Part shown: piece after piece, positions 1 through 8,446 of the stretch | Layout of the letters: each line of letters begins with the position of its first letter | Numbering within the stretch: the first letter of the stretch is position 1 | Source: Pantoea sp. WMus005 | GTDB taxonomy: Bacteria > Pseudomonadota > Gammaproteobacteria > Enterobacterales > Enterobacteriaceae | Reading direction: 5' to 3' | Length of the DNA stretch: 64,000 bases | NCBI RefSeq assembly: GCF_013415305.1 | Contig: NZ_JACBXU010000001.1 | Span: 1,054,001 to 1,118,000, forward strand | Translations under genes and position numbers: made by a program | The notes under the pieces: generated by a model | Databases searched by the model: none | What the model saw: only the letters and a program-made list of their open reading frames with translations | What the model was told of the DNA's origin: nothing

Positions 1-2
1 TA

Positions 3-770
3 CGACTGCAGGGCGGAACGCCAATAGGCCTGAAGTTGCAGGTGCCATCGTTTGCCATCGACTGGGCTCAGTTGCGGGCCGCGATCACGCCGCGCACCCG
101 CATGATCATCATTAATACGCCACACAACCCCAGCGCACAGGTACTGACTCCCGAGGACCTGAATCAGCTGGCTGCATTGATTCGCAATACCAACATCGTG
201 GTGCTCTCCGATGAGGTTTATGAGCATATTCTGTTTGATGGTCGTCCGCACTGTGGAATGGCGACCCATCCGGAGCTGGCGGCGCGCAGCGTCATCGTCT
301 CATCGTTTGGCAAAACCTTCCACGTCACCGGCTGGCGGGTAGGCTACTGCCTGGCTCCGGCAGAGCTGATGACCGAACTGGTGAAAGTACATCAGTTTAT
401 GATGTACGCCGCCGATACGCCGATGCAGGTTGGATTTGCTCACTATCTGCAGACGCCGGAAAACTATCTGTCGCTCAACGCTTTCTATCAGCAGAAGCGT
501 GATCGGCTGATCGCCCTGATGCAGGACTCCCCGTTCCGGTTGCTGCCGTGCGCCGGTTCTTTCTTTATGCTCGCCAGCTATGGACATTTCAGTGACGAAC
601 CAGACAGTGAAATGGTAAAACGTCTTATCGTCGATCACGGTGTGGCAACCATACCGCTGTCGGCGTTTTATATGGATGGCACAGACAACAAACTGATTCG
701 TCTCTCTTTTGCGAAAGACGAGGCGACACTAAAGGCTGGCGCGGCTGCGCTATGTGCTTTTTCTCACTGA
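3..770 (+). CDS. ybdL: PLP-dependent aminotransferase, YbdL-type (5' end outside window)
   Basis: This is the C-terminal two thirds of a fold-type I aminotransferase. The frame is open from base 3, so the true start lies upstream; the TTG at 36 is internal. The fragment shows the substrate/PLP motif NTPHNPSA, the DEVYEH segment that contacts the pyridine ring, and the Schiff-base lysine in SSFGKTFHVTGWR. These match E. coli YbdL, a methionine-preferring 2-oxo-acid aminotransferase, along the whole fragment. It is a cytosolic enzyme. A closely related KAT/MtnE-type aminotransferase cannot be excluded from a fragment. An amino-acid binding protein follows after 57 bp, so the two may be co-transcribed. 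Confidence 0.85.
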   Translation, partial: RLQGGTPIGLKLQVPSFAIDWAQLRAAITPRTRMIIINTPHNPSAQVLTPEDLNQLAALIRNTNIVVLSDEVYEHILFDGRPHCGMATHPELAARSVIVSSFGKTFHVTGWRVGYCLAPAELMTELVKVHQFMMYAADTPMQVGFAHYLQTPENYLSLNAFYQQKRDRLIALMQDSPFRLLPCAGSFFMLASYGHFSDEPDSEMVKRLIVDHGVATIPLSAFYMDGTDNKLIRLSFAKDEATLKAGAAALCAFSH

Positions 771-827
771 ATCACGCCTCCGCGTGATGCACCGGGAACA
801 GGTAACCAGGAATTTTCGGGGTAAATA

Positions 828-1604
828 ATGAAGAAACTGAACGCGCTTTTTCTCGCTCTGGGCATGATGACATCGTTACAGGCACTGGCACAGGATTTAC
901 GTTACGGTGTTGAGTCACAATATCCGCCGTTTGAAAGCCGCAATGCAAAGGGTGAGCTGGAAGGTTTTGATATTGAGCTGGGCAACGCCATCTGCAAGGC
1001 AGGCAACTTCAGCTGCCACTGGGTCGAGAGCAGTTTTGATGCGCTGATCCCGGCACTGCAGGCGAAGAAATTCGACGCCATTAACTCGGCGATGAACATC
1101 ACCAAAGCGCGCGCCAAAAGCATCGCGTTTACTCAGCCGATCTACCGTATTCCGACCATGCTGGTGGCGAAAAACGGTGAAAATCTGGCACCGACCGCCG
1201 ACAGTCTGAAAGGTAAAAACATTGGGGTCTTGCAGGGTTCCATTCAGGAAACCTACGCGAAGAAACATTGGGAGACGCAGGGCGTCACGGTCACGTCGTA
1301 TCAGGATCAGAACCAGGTTTACAACGACATGGTCGCGGGACGCCTTGATGGTACGCTGGTGATGTCCGCTGCCGGTCAGTCGGGTTTCCTCGATAAGCCA
1401 CAGGGCAAAGGCTTTGGCTTTGTCGGCAAGCCTGTCGAAGATGACGCGATTCTTGGCTCGGGCATCGGTTATGGCCTGCGTAAAGATGACGCGCAGCTGA
1501 AGCAGTCACTGGATGCGGCGATCGCCAAAGTGCAGGGCGATGGCACCCTTCAAAAGCTGGCTGAAAAATACTTCCCGGGTATTGATGTCAGCGCGAAGCC
1601 ATAA
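828..1604 (+). CDS. Periplasmic amino-acid-binding protein (ArgT/HisJ family, SBP_bac_3)
   Basis: A 258-residue protein with a clear Sec signal peptide, cleavage expected after A21 (ALA-Q), followed by a family 3 solute-binding domain. The mature start LRYGVESQYPPFES and the later GFDIELGNAICK are the typical ligand-binding elements of the lysine/arginine/ornithine/histidine binders (ArgT, HisJ, ArtJ). No permease or ATPase gene is adjacent, so it probably uses a transporter encoded elsewhere. The ATG is preceded by a GGGG-rich ribosome site. A strong hairpin follows the stop. The exact amino acid bound cannot be read from sequence; a basic one is most likely. Confidence 0.85.
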   Translation: MKKLNALFLALGMMTSLQALAQDLRYGVESQYPPFESRNAKGELEGFDIELGNAICKAGNFSCHWVESSFDALIPALQAKKFDAINSAMNITKARAKSIAFTQPIYRIPTMLVAKNGENLAPTADSLKGKNIGVLQGSIQETYAKKHWETQGVTVTSYQDQNQVYNDMVAGRLDGTLVMSAAGQSGFLDKPQGKGFGFVGKPVEDDAILGSGIGYGLRKDDAQLKQSLDAAIAKVQGDGTLQKLAEKYFPGIDVSAKP

Positions 1605-1611
1605 TCGCAAG

Positions 1612-1635
1612 CGGGCGCGTCCTGCGCCCGATTTT
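1612..1635 (+). terminator. Intrinsic terminator after the amino-acid-binding protein gene
   Basis: CGGGCGC, loop GTCCT, GCGCCCG, then ATTTTCC. The T-run is on the + strand, so it ends the upstream + strand gene; pepT converges on it from the right. Confidence 0.75.
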
Positions 1636-1640
1636 CCTGC

Positions 1641-2867
1641 TTAACCCGCGGCCAGATAACAGAGTTTTTCCGCCACCTGATAGGATTTCACAAACGACGT
1701 AATCGGCAGGAACTCGAAACGTGAATGGAAGTTATGCGCGCCGGTAAAGAAGTTCGGCGTCAGCAACCCTTTGGCTGACAGCGCAGCCCCATCCGTGCCG
1801 CCACGCATCGGAATTACCTTCGGTTCAATCTCCAGCGCGTCAAAGGCGTTGAAGATCAGGTCAATCGCCCGACGATCCTCACCCAGTGCATTACTGATAT
1901 TGCTGTAAATATCAGCAATGGTGATGTTCACCTCGCCGGTCGGATAACGCGTCGCGAGCTCCTCTGCTGCCTGCTGTAACTGCTGCTTGCGCGCCGCGAA
2001 GCTGGCGAGATCAAAATCACGAATCGAGGCTTTAAGCGTCGCCCTGCTGGCATTGGCCTGAATCTCATTGAACCAGATATAGCCTTCGCGACCTTCGGTG
2101 TGCTCCGGGGTCTGCTGCCGATCAAACAGGCTGATGTAGTCATGGGCCATCAGCAGCGGATTGACCAGCACGCCTTTGCCCGACATCGGATGTGCCGGTA
2201 CGCCGGTAAACACAATCTCTGCAGCGGCACCATTGAAGTTTTCATACACGACTTCGCCCAGTTCGCAGCAGTCGATGGTCCAGGCAAAATCGACATTAAA
2301 ACGCGTTTCCAGATCCAGCGCTTTCGCACCGCGCAGGCCAATCTCTTCGTCCGGCACAAAGGCCACCACGATGTCGCCATGGTCGCCTTTAAGGTTCGCC
2401 ATCAGCGTCATCACGACGGTAACCGCCGCTTTGTTGTCTGCGCCCAGCACGCTGGTGCCATCACTGAAGATTACCTGCTGACCCAGATAGGGCGCGATCT
2501 CCGGATGTTCATCACGGCGCAGCCAGATAGCCTGCTCTGCGTTCAGACAGAGATCTTCGCCCTGCCAGGTGAGGATCTGCGGGTGGATATCGGGCGACAA
2601 ACCAACATCCACCGTATCGATGTGCGTAATAAAGCCGATGCGTGGCGCGTCAGGACGGTTGCCGTGTTTCACCGCCGTCACCGTGGCATGTTCATCAATG
2701 ACCACTTCATCCAGCCCTAAAGCGCGCAATTCATCCGCCAGCAGTTCCGCCATGGCGTGCTGGCTCGGTGTGCTGGGCAACGATGTCGATTTTGCATCGC
2801 TCTGACTGCTGACGGCGAGGTAACGGAAAAAACGTTCGGTGAGTTGCGACTCAAGTTTGTCTGTCAT
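1641..2867 (-). CDS. pepT: Peptidase T (tripeptide aminopeptidase, M20B)
   Basis: A 408-residue dizinc aminopeptidase that removes the N-terminal residue of tripeptides in the cytosol; E. coli PepT has the same length. Metal-binding and catalytic motifs are all visible: THIDT near residue 83, LGADNKAA, PDEEIG with the catalytic Glu pair, the DCCELG aspartate, and the C-terminal HNFHSRFEF histidine. The ATG at 2867 is chosen over the GTG one codon upstream because AAGGA lies about 7 nt before it. Sequence is clearly more diverged from E. coli PepT than other core genes here, so a PepT paralogue is possible. It diverges from a peptide-binding protein gene, which suggests uptake and cleavage of short peptides. 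Confidence 0.88.
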   Translation of the reverse strand: MTDKLESQLTERFFRYLAVSSQSDAKSTSLPSTPSQHAMAELLADELRALGLDEVVIDEHATVTAVKHGNRPDAPRIGFITHIDTVDVGLSPDIHPQILTWQGEDLCLNAEQAIWLRRDEHPEIAPYLGQQVIFSDGTSVLGADNKAAVTVVMTLMANLKGDHGDIVVAFVPDEEIGLRGAKALDLETRFNVDFAWTIDCCELGEVVYENFNGAAAEIVFTGVPAHPMSGKGVLVNPLLMAHDYISLFDRQQTPEHTEGREGYIWFNEIQANASRATLKASIRDFDLASFAARKQQLQQAAEELATRYPTGEVNITIADIYSNISNALGEDRRAIDLIFNAFDALEIEPKVIPMRGGTDGAALSAKGLLTPNFFTGAHNFHSRFEFLPITSFVKSYQVAEKLCYLAAG

Positions 2868-2994
2868 CACTATTCCTTATTAGTCAGCCACTGGCAGGGT
2901 TCGCTATGGTGCCGAATCGTGCTATCAATGAAGCATCTGAATGATTCATTTAGATATTGTGATCACCGGAAGTCAATACAAAGCGAGGATAATA

Positions 2995-4590
2995 ATGAAA
3001 ATCAAGATAGCCACCTTAGCGCTTGTTACGGCTGGGATAGCGCTGGCTGGCAGCGTGAACGCCAAAACGCTGGTCTACTGTTCTGAGGGATCGCCAGAGA
3101 ATTTTAACCCTCAGCTCTATACCTCCGGAACGAGTGTTGATGCCAGTGCCGTACCGGTCTTTAACCGACTGGTAGATTTCACGCCCGGCACCACCAATCT
3201 GGTCCCGAGCCTGGCGGAAAGTTGGGAGATCAGCCCGGATGGCACCGCATACACCTTCCATCTGCGCAGGAACGTAAAATTCCAGAGCAACAAACAGTTT
3301 AAACCCAGTCGCGACTTCAACGCCGATGATGTGATCTTTTCCTTTATGCGCCAGATGGACCCGAAAAATCCCTACCACAATGTTTCTGGCGGTACCTATT
3401 CAAACTTCGAAAGCCTTGAACTCTCCACGCTGATTAAAAGTATCGACCGGGTTGATGACCACACCGTGCGCTTCACGCTCGCCCATCCGGAAGCCCCGTT
3501 TCTTGCCGATCTCGCCTGGTATTTCGCCTCTATCCACTCGGCAGAATACGCAGACGCCATGCTAAAGGCGGGGACGCCGGAAAAGGTCGATATGAACCCG
3601 ATAGGCACCGGCCCGTTTGAACTGGTGCAGTACCAGAAAGATTCCCGCATCCTCTATAAAACGTTCCCGGACTACTGGCAGGGCAAGGCGAAACTCGATC
3701 GGCTGGTCTTCAGCATTACACCTGACGCGTCCGTGCGTTACGCCAAGCTTGAGAAGAACGAGTGTCAGGTCATGCCATTTCCAAATCCCGCCGATCTGGA
3801 CAAAATGCGCGCCAACCCGGACATCACTCTGGAACAGAAGGCGGGTCTGAACACCGGCTTCCTGGCGTTTAACACCACTAAAGCACCCACCGACAACGTC
3901 AAAGTGCGGCAGGCGCTGGCGATGGCGATCAATAAACCGGCGATCATCGAGGCGATATTTAAAGGCACCGGCACGGTCGCAAAAAATATTTTGCCGCCCG
4001 GCGTCTGGAGCGCGGACAAAGATCTGAAGGATTACGACTACGATCCCGAAAAGGCCAAAGCGTTGTTGCAACAGGCTGGCGTTAAACCAGGCACCGAAAT
4101 TGCGCTCTGGGCGATGCCGGTTCAGCGGCCCTATAATCCGAATGCACGCCGCATGGCGGAGATGATCCAGTCAGACTGGGCCAAAGTCGGCATCAAAGCC
4201 AACATCGTCAGCTATGAGTGGGGCGAATACCTGAAGCGCGTCCGCAGTGGCGAGCATCAGGCCGCGCTGATGGGCTGGACGACTGCGACCGGCGATCCGG
4301 ATAACTTCTTCGGCCCGCTTTACAGCTGCACCTCTGCGCAGGGCGGTTCTAACTCCTCCAAATGGTGCTACCAGCCATTCGAGAAGTTAATCACCGACGC
4401 CCGCGCCGAGCCGGATCAGGGCAAACGCACCGCGCTTTATCTGCAGGCGCAGCAGATAATGCATGACCAGATGCCCGCCGTGATGATTGCGCACTCCACT
4501 ATCTTCGAGCCGGTACGCAAATCGGTGAGCGGCTATCAGGTCGATCCGTTCGGCAAGCATATCTTCTATCAGGTGGATATTAAGCAGTAA
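2995..4590 (+). CDS. Peptide-binding periplasmic protein, DppA family (SBP_bac_5)
   Basis: A 531-residue family 5 solute-binding protein. The start at 2995 gives a clean Sec signal peptide (cleavage after A23, VNA-K) and has AGGA about 8 nt upstream; the frame opens 18 codons earlier but that stretch lacks leader character. The mature N-terminus TLVYCSEGSPENFNPQLYTSG, the GTGPFEL segment and the GWTTATGDPDNFF segment are characteristic of DppA. DppA delivers di- and tripeptides (and haem in E. coli) to the Dpp ABC transporter. No dppBCDF genes follow, so this is either a second binding protein for a Dpp system elsewhere or a specialised paralogue. It diverges from pepT across 127 bp. Confidence 0.87.
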   Translation: MKIKIATLALVTAGIALAGSVNAKTLVYCSEGSPENFNPQLYTSGTSVDASAVPVFNRLVDFTPGTTNLVPSLAESWEISPDGTAYTFHLRRNVKFQSNKQFKPSRDFNADDVIFSFMRQMDPKNPYHNVSGGTYSNFESLELSTLIKSIDRVDDHTVRFTLAHPEAPFLADLAWYFASIHSAEYADAMLKAGTPEKVDMNPIGTGPFELVQYQKDSRILYKTFPDYWQGKAKLDRLVFSITPDASVRYAKLEKNECQVMPFPNPADLDKMRANPDITLEQKAGLNTGFLAFNTTKAPTDNVKVRQALAMAINKPAIIEAIFKGTGTVAKNILPPGVWSADKDLKDYDYDPEKAKALLQQAGVKPGTEIALWAMPVQRPYNPNARRMAEMIQSDWAKVGIKANIVSYEWGEYLKRVRSGEHQAALMGWTTATGDPDNFFGPLYSCTSAQGGSNSSKWCYQPFEKLITDARAEPDQGKRTALYLQAQQIMHDQMPAVMIAHSTIFEPVRKSVSGYQVDPFGKHIFYQVDIKQ

Positions 4591-4611
4591 GCCGTGGCAG
4601 TTAACGTCAAT

Positions 4612-4631
4612 GGCCCACGCATCAGTGGGCC
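4612..4631. terminator. Hairpin between convergent genes
   Basis: GGCCCAC, loop GCATCA, GTGGGCC. It sits between the dppA-like gene and the end of the convergent LysR gene. The T-run is weak (CTTCATCTC), so termination strength is uncertain. Confidence 0.5.
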
Positions 4632-4633
4632 CT

Positions 4634-5548
4634 TCATCTCATCCTCACCTGCTGATCCATCTCTGTCAGTCGCTGCTGTAAAAACTGCAGAAATAGCGTC
4701 AGCGCAGCGCTACGCTGACGTCCCGACACCGTCTGAAGCTGCAACGTCCGCTGACTCAACTGATCTACCCCCATTGACCGCAACACCAGATTTTGCGCAT
4801 CGCGCTCAAACAGCAGAGTGAACGCGCTACAGATAGTCACCGCCTGCGGCGTATGTAGCAAAAAGTGATAAAGCGTAGCGAAATAGTCGCAGGTCAGCAC
4901 CGGCTCCACCACGCAGTCATTCATCTGACAGGAGAGATCAAACAGCTGGCGGACGGTGGTGTGATGGCCCGGCAGCGCCAGCGGCCAGCGATGCAAATCG
5001 CCCAGCGTCACTTCACGTGACGCCAGCGGATGTGACTCATGCATCGCCAGTAACACCGGCGCAGACCACGAGCCGAGCACCTCAACGCTGCGTTCCGGCT
5101 GCAGACTAAACTGCAGCGCCACATCGCATTCACCCGCCCTGACGCAGGCCGCTACGCCCTGAGAATGCGTCACATTAATCGCAAACAGCGCGCCGGGATT
5201 CGCCAGGCGAAACTCCGCCAGCAGGCCCGGCAACAGACTGAAGGCCATCCCATCCGTGCAGGCGATACGGATCAGGCTGCGGCGTACCGCTTTCAACCCT
5301 TTAATCTCCGCCAGCGCATATTCCATATCGAGCTGACTTTTGCGTACATGATGCGCAAAAATCTCACCCGCCTCATTCAACACCATACCGCGTGCATGAC
5401 GTTCAAACAGCGGCACCCCGACCTGTGCCTCCAGCCGCTGAATCTGACGACTGATCGCCGACACCGCGACAAACAGTTGCTCGCTAGCGGCGCTTAGCGA
5501 ACCGCACTCAACCACCGCCAGGAAATAGCGGATCTCGCTGCTTAACAT
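4634..5548 (-). CDS. LysR-family transcriptional regulator
   Basis: A 304-residue LysR regulator with an N-terminal winged helix-turn-helix (SSEIRYFLAVVECGSLSAAS, then AVSAISRQIQRLE) and a C-terminal effector-binding domain. The frame runs 71 codons further upstream, but the ATG at 5548 begins exactly at the family N-terminus and has GGAG about 9 nt upstream; the longer version would overlap the divergent promoter and the next gene. It is divergent from the M20 peptidase-MHS transporter pair, 140 bp away, which makes that pair its likely target. No specific ortholog is recognised. Confidence 0.87.
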   Translation of the reverse strand: MLSSEIRYFLAVVECGSLSAASEQLFVAVSAISRQIQRLEAQVGVPLFERHARGMVLNEAGEIFAHHVRKSQLDMEYALAEIKGLKAVRRSLIRIACTDGMAFSLLPGLLAEFRLANPGALFAINVTHSQGVAACVRAGECDVALQFSLQPERSVEVLGSWSAPVLLAMHESHPLASREVTLGDLHRWPLALPGHHTTVRQLFDLSCQMNDCVVEPVLTCDYFATLYHFLLHTPQAVTICSAFTLLFERDAQNLVLRSMGVDQLSQRTLQLQTVSGRQRSAALTLFLQFLQQRLTEMDQQVRMR

Positions 5549-5688
5549 GATCACTCCGGCGAAACGCATCAAAAAAGGGCAGTCAGCCTTTGCTTTAAAA
5601 GCAAGGCTCACTCGATAAATTGATAATTGTGGCAAAGAGAGAAGTTTGTCAAAGATAAAGCACGATAAAAATAACAGACAGGGCAAAC

Positions 5689-7110
5689 ATGACAGAGCAA
5701 CAGGCAGTGGACCATGCGATGCATTATTTCGACAGTGGTGAGTTTCAGCAGTTGCTGTCACGGCGCGTGGCCTGTGTGACCGAAAGCCAGCACGCCAGCA
5801 GAAAGGCAGAGCTGAATCACTATCTGCAGCAGGAAATTGGCCCGCAACTGGCGAAGATGGGATTCAAACTCCACCCGTTTGACAATCCTCAGCCCGGCAG
5901 CCCGCCGTTTCTGATCGCCACCCGCATCGAAGATCCACTAAAACCGACACTGCTCTGCTATGGCCACGGCGATGTGGTATTTGGTGACGATGAAAACTGG
6001 CGCGAAGGCTTATCGCCGTGGCAACTCACTGCTGAAGACGATCGCCTGTATGGACGCGGCAGCGCAGACAATAAAGGGCAGCATTGCATCAACCTCGCGG
6101 CGCTGGAACAGGTGTGGCAGGCGCGTGGTGGAAAGCTGGGCTTCAACTGCAAAATCCTGTTTGAAATGGGCGAAGAGATCAGTTCGCCAGGGCTGGCGGC
6201 GATCTGCCAGCAGCAGCAGGCGCTGCTTAAGGCCGATCTTTTTATCGCCTCTGATGGCCCCCGACTCAACGCATTGCGGCCGACGCTGTTTCTGGGATCG
6301 CGTGGCGCGGCGAACTTTCGTCTGACTATTCGGGCGCGCGACAACGCCTATCATTCTGGCAACTGGGGCGGACTGCTCAGTAATCCCGGCACCCAACTGG
6401 CCAATGCGATCGCCTATCTGGTGAACGCGCAGGGCGCGCTGCAGGTCGCTGCGCTGAAGCCGGACTCCTTAACCGACGCGGTGCGCGCCATCCTCAGTGA
6501 TATTGAGGTGGGCGGCATGCCGGGCGATCCGGCGCTGGCGAAGGGCTGGGGTGAGCCGGGTCTGACGCCTGCAGAGCGACTTTATGGCTGGAACACGCTG
6601 GAGGTGCTGGCCTTTGAAACCGGCAATCCGTCGCGCCCGATGAACGCCATTCCGGGCAGCGCCACGGCGGTGTGTCAGCTGCGATTTGTTGTTGGCACCG
6701 ACTGGGAAAATCTGGTGCAGCATGTCGAAAGTCATCTGCGTCAGCACGGCTTTGAGAACGTCAGCGTCGAGTTTCTGCGCGGCTCACCCGCGACGCGGCT
6801 CGATCCGCAGGATCCGCTGGTGGCCTGGGCGCTGGATACGCTGGCGCGTAGCAGCGGTAAAAAACCGGCGCTGCTGCCCAATCTTGGCGGTTCACTGCCC
6901 AATGAAGTCTTCGCCGATATCCTCGGCCTGCCGACGCTGTGGGTACCGCATTCCTATCCCGCCTGCGGCCAGCACGGCGTTAACGAACATATGCTCAACA
7001 CCATTGCACGTGAAGGCCTGGCGATTATGACGCGGCTCTTCTGGCAACTGGGTGAAGAGGGCGAACAGCTGATGACGCGCCACCATCAGTGGCGGAGAGG
7101 TGAACAATGA
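5689..7110 (+). CDS. M20-family metallopeptidase
   Basis: A 473-residue cytosolic M20 hydrolase. The dizinc ligands are visible: GHGDVV (His), GRGSADNKG (bridging Asp), EMGEEISS (catalytic Glu and ligand Glu), ASDGP (Asp) and QHGVNEH (His) near the C-terminus. The lid/dimerisation domain lies around residues 200-360. Such enzymes remove acyl groups or cleave dipeptides and N-acyl amino acids; the substrate cannot be read from sequence. Its stop overlaps the start of a metabolite transporter by 4 nt (ATGA), so the hydrolase probably acts on what that transporter imports. A divergent LysR gene is the likely regulator. Confidence 0.87.
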   Translation: MTEQQAVDHAMHYFDSGEFQQLLSRRVACVTESQHASRKAELNHYLQQEIGPQLAKMGFKLHPFDNPQPGSPPFLIATRIEDPLKPTLLCYGHGDVVFGDDENWREGLSPWQLTAEDDRLYGRGSADNKGQHCINLAALEQVWQARGGKLGFNCKILFEMGEEISSPGLAAICQQQQALLKADLFIASDGPRLNALRPTLFLGSRGAANFRLTIRARDNAYHSGNWGGLLSNPGTQLANAIAYLVNAQGALQVAALKPDSLTDAVRAILSDIEVGGMPGDPALAKGWGEPGLTPAERLYGWNTLEVLAFETGNPSRPMNAIPGSATAVCQLRFVVGTDWENLVQHVESHLRQHGFENVSVEFLRGSPATRLDPQDPLVAWALDTLARSSGKKPALLPNLGGSLPNEVFADILGLPTLWVPHSYPACGQHGVNEHMLNTIAREGLAIMTRLFWQLGEEGEQLMTRHHQWRRGEQ

Positions 7111-8375
7111 GCAGCATCGCGCAGACCACCCCGCAGGTGAAACCGAGCCTGCACAAAACGCTGTTCGCCACCTGCATCGGTAACGCGCTGGAGTGGTTCG
7201 ACATCGCGGTCTATGGCTTTTTCGCCAGCTACATCGCGCACGTCTTCTTTCCGGTCAGCGATCCGTCGGTGTCGCTGCTGCTGACCTTTGGCAGCTTCGG
7301 TATCTCCTTCTTAATCCGTCCGCTGGGTGCCATTGTGCTGGGCAACTATGCCGATCGTCATGGCCGCAAAAAGGCGCTGCTGCTGTCGATAAATCTGATG
7401 ATGCTGGGCGGGGCGATCATTACATTTATGCCGGGCTACGCCACTATCGGTCTGGCCGCACCGCTGTTGATCATCCTGGCGCGTCTGATCCAGGGGTTCT
7501 CAGCCGGGGGCGAATTTGGCAGTTCCACCGCCTTCCTGGTGGAGCACTTTCCTGAGCGCAAAGCCTTTATCGCCAGCTGGCAGTTTGCCACTCAGGGCGC
7601 AAGCACGCTGATGGCCTCAGCATTCGGGCTGGGGCTGACGCACTGGCTGAGCGAAAGTGAGATTCAGACGTGGGGCTGGCGCATCCCGTTTGCCTTCGGC
7701 CTGCTGATTGGGCCGCTGGGGATCTACATTCGCCGCCATGTCCAGGAGCCCGCCAGCTTTGCGTCGCAGGAAAAGGAATCCGCGCCGCTGAAAACGCTGT
7801 TCGGGCGGCAGAAAGCGCTGATCACCCTGGCGATTGGCGTGATGGTGATTTCGACCGCAGTAAACTACATGCTTAACTACATACCGACCTACGCTACCAA
7901 AACGCTGCATCTGCCGGGGTCGGTCGCTTTCACCGCCACGCTGATCGCGGGCATTATCCTGACGGTAGTGACGCCCATCATGGGATTGTGGGCAGAGCGG
8001 ATTGGCCGGTTGCCGCTGATGTGGGGTTCGTTGCTGTTGCTGATGGCTACCATCTATCCTGCTTTCAAATGGATGGTCGATCACACCACGCCGACCACGT
8101 TGATCCTGCTGGTGGCCTGGATGGCACTGCTGAAGGCGGTCTATTTCTCGACAGTGCCGTCGGTGATGGCCGATCTCTTCCCGGCGACCACGCGCGCCAG
8201 CGGCATGGCGATCAGTTACAACGTGGCCGTAACGGTATTTGGCGGGTTTGCGCCACTGATTTGCAGCATGCTGATTGCCGCCACCGGCAGCAGCCTGGCA
8301 CCAGGCTATTACCTGATGGCCGTGGCGGTGCTGAGTGGCATCGCGCTGCTGCGCTGCAGTAAGCGGGTGGCATAA
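7107..8375 (+). CDS. MFS transporter, metabolite:H+ symporter (MHS) type
   Basis: A 422-residue, 12-helix major facilitator protein. The N-terminal GNALEWFDIAVYGFFA and the loop 2-3 motif GNYADRHGRKKALLL are signatures of the MHS family (ShiA, ProP, KgtP, citrate and tricarballylate carriers). These import organic acids or zwitterions with protons across the inner membrane. It is translationally coupled to the M20 hydrolase through an ATGA overlap, so a shared acyl-amino acid or peptide-like substrate is plausible but inferred. A perfect hairpin terminator follows the stop immediately. Confidence 0.85.
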   Translation: MSSIAQTTPQVKPSLHKTLFATCIGNALEWFDIAVYGFFASYIAHVFFPVSDPSVSLLLTFGSFGISFLIRPLGAIVLGNYADRHGRKKALLLSINLMMLGGAIITFMPGYATIGLAAPLLIILARLIQGFSAGGEFGSSTAFLVEHFPERKAFIASWQFATQGASTLMASAFGLGLTHWLSESEIQTWGWRIPFAFGLLIGPLGIYIRRHVQEPASFASQEKESAPLKTLFGRQKALITLAIGVMVISTAVNYMLNYIPTYATKTLHLPGSVAFTATLIAGIILTVVTPIMGLWAERIGRLPLMWGSLLLLMATIYPAFKWMVDHTTPTTLILLVAWMALLKAVYFSTVPSVMADLFPATTRASGMAISYNVAVTVFGGFAPLICSMLIAATGSSLAPGYYLMAVAVLSGIALLRCSKRVA

Positions 8376-8405
8376 CAAAATGGGCCGGTTAGCTGGCCCA
8401 TTTTG
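8376..8405. terminator. Bidirectional intrinsic terminator
   Basis: An 11-bp perfect stem, CAAAATGGGCC and GGCCCATTTTG, with an 8-nt loop. The A and T runs flanking the GC core make it work in both directions, serving the MHS transporter gene and the convergent aldA. Confidence 0.85.
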
Positions 8406-8446
8406 TGACTGACAAAGTCAGGAATGGGAGGCGGTAAGATCGAGCC

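Noticed and set aside
7617..8378. 253-codon minus-strand frame over the MHS transporter
   Set aside because: Low-complexity His/Gln/Arg composition typical of antisense to a membrane-protein gene.
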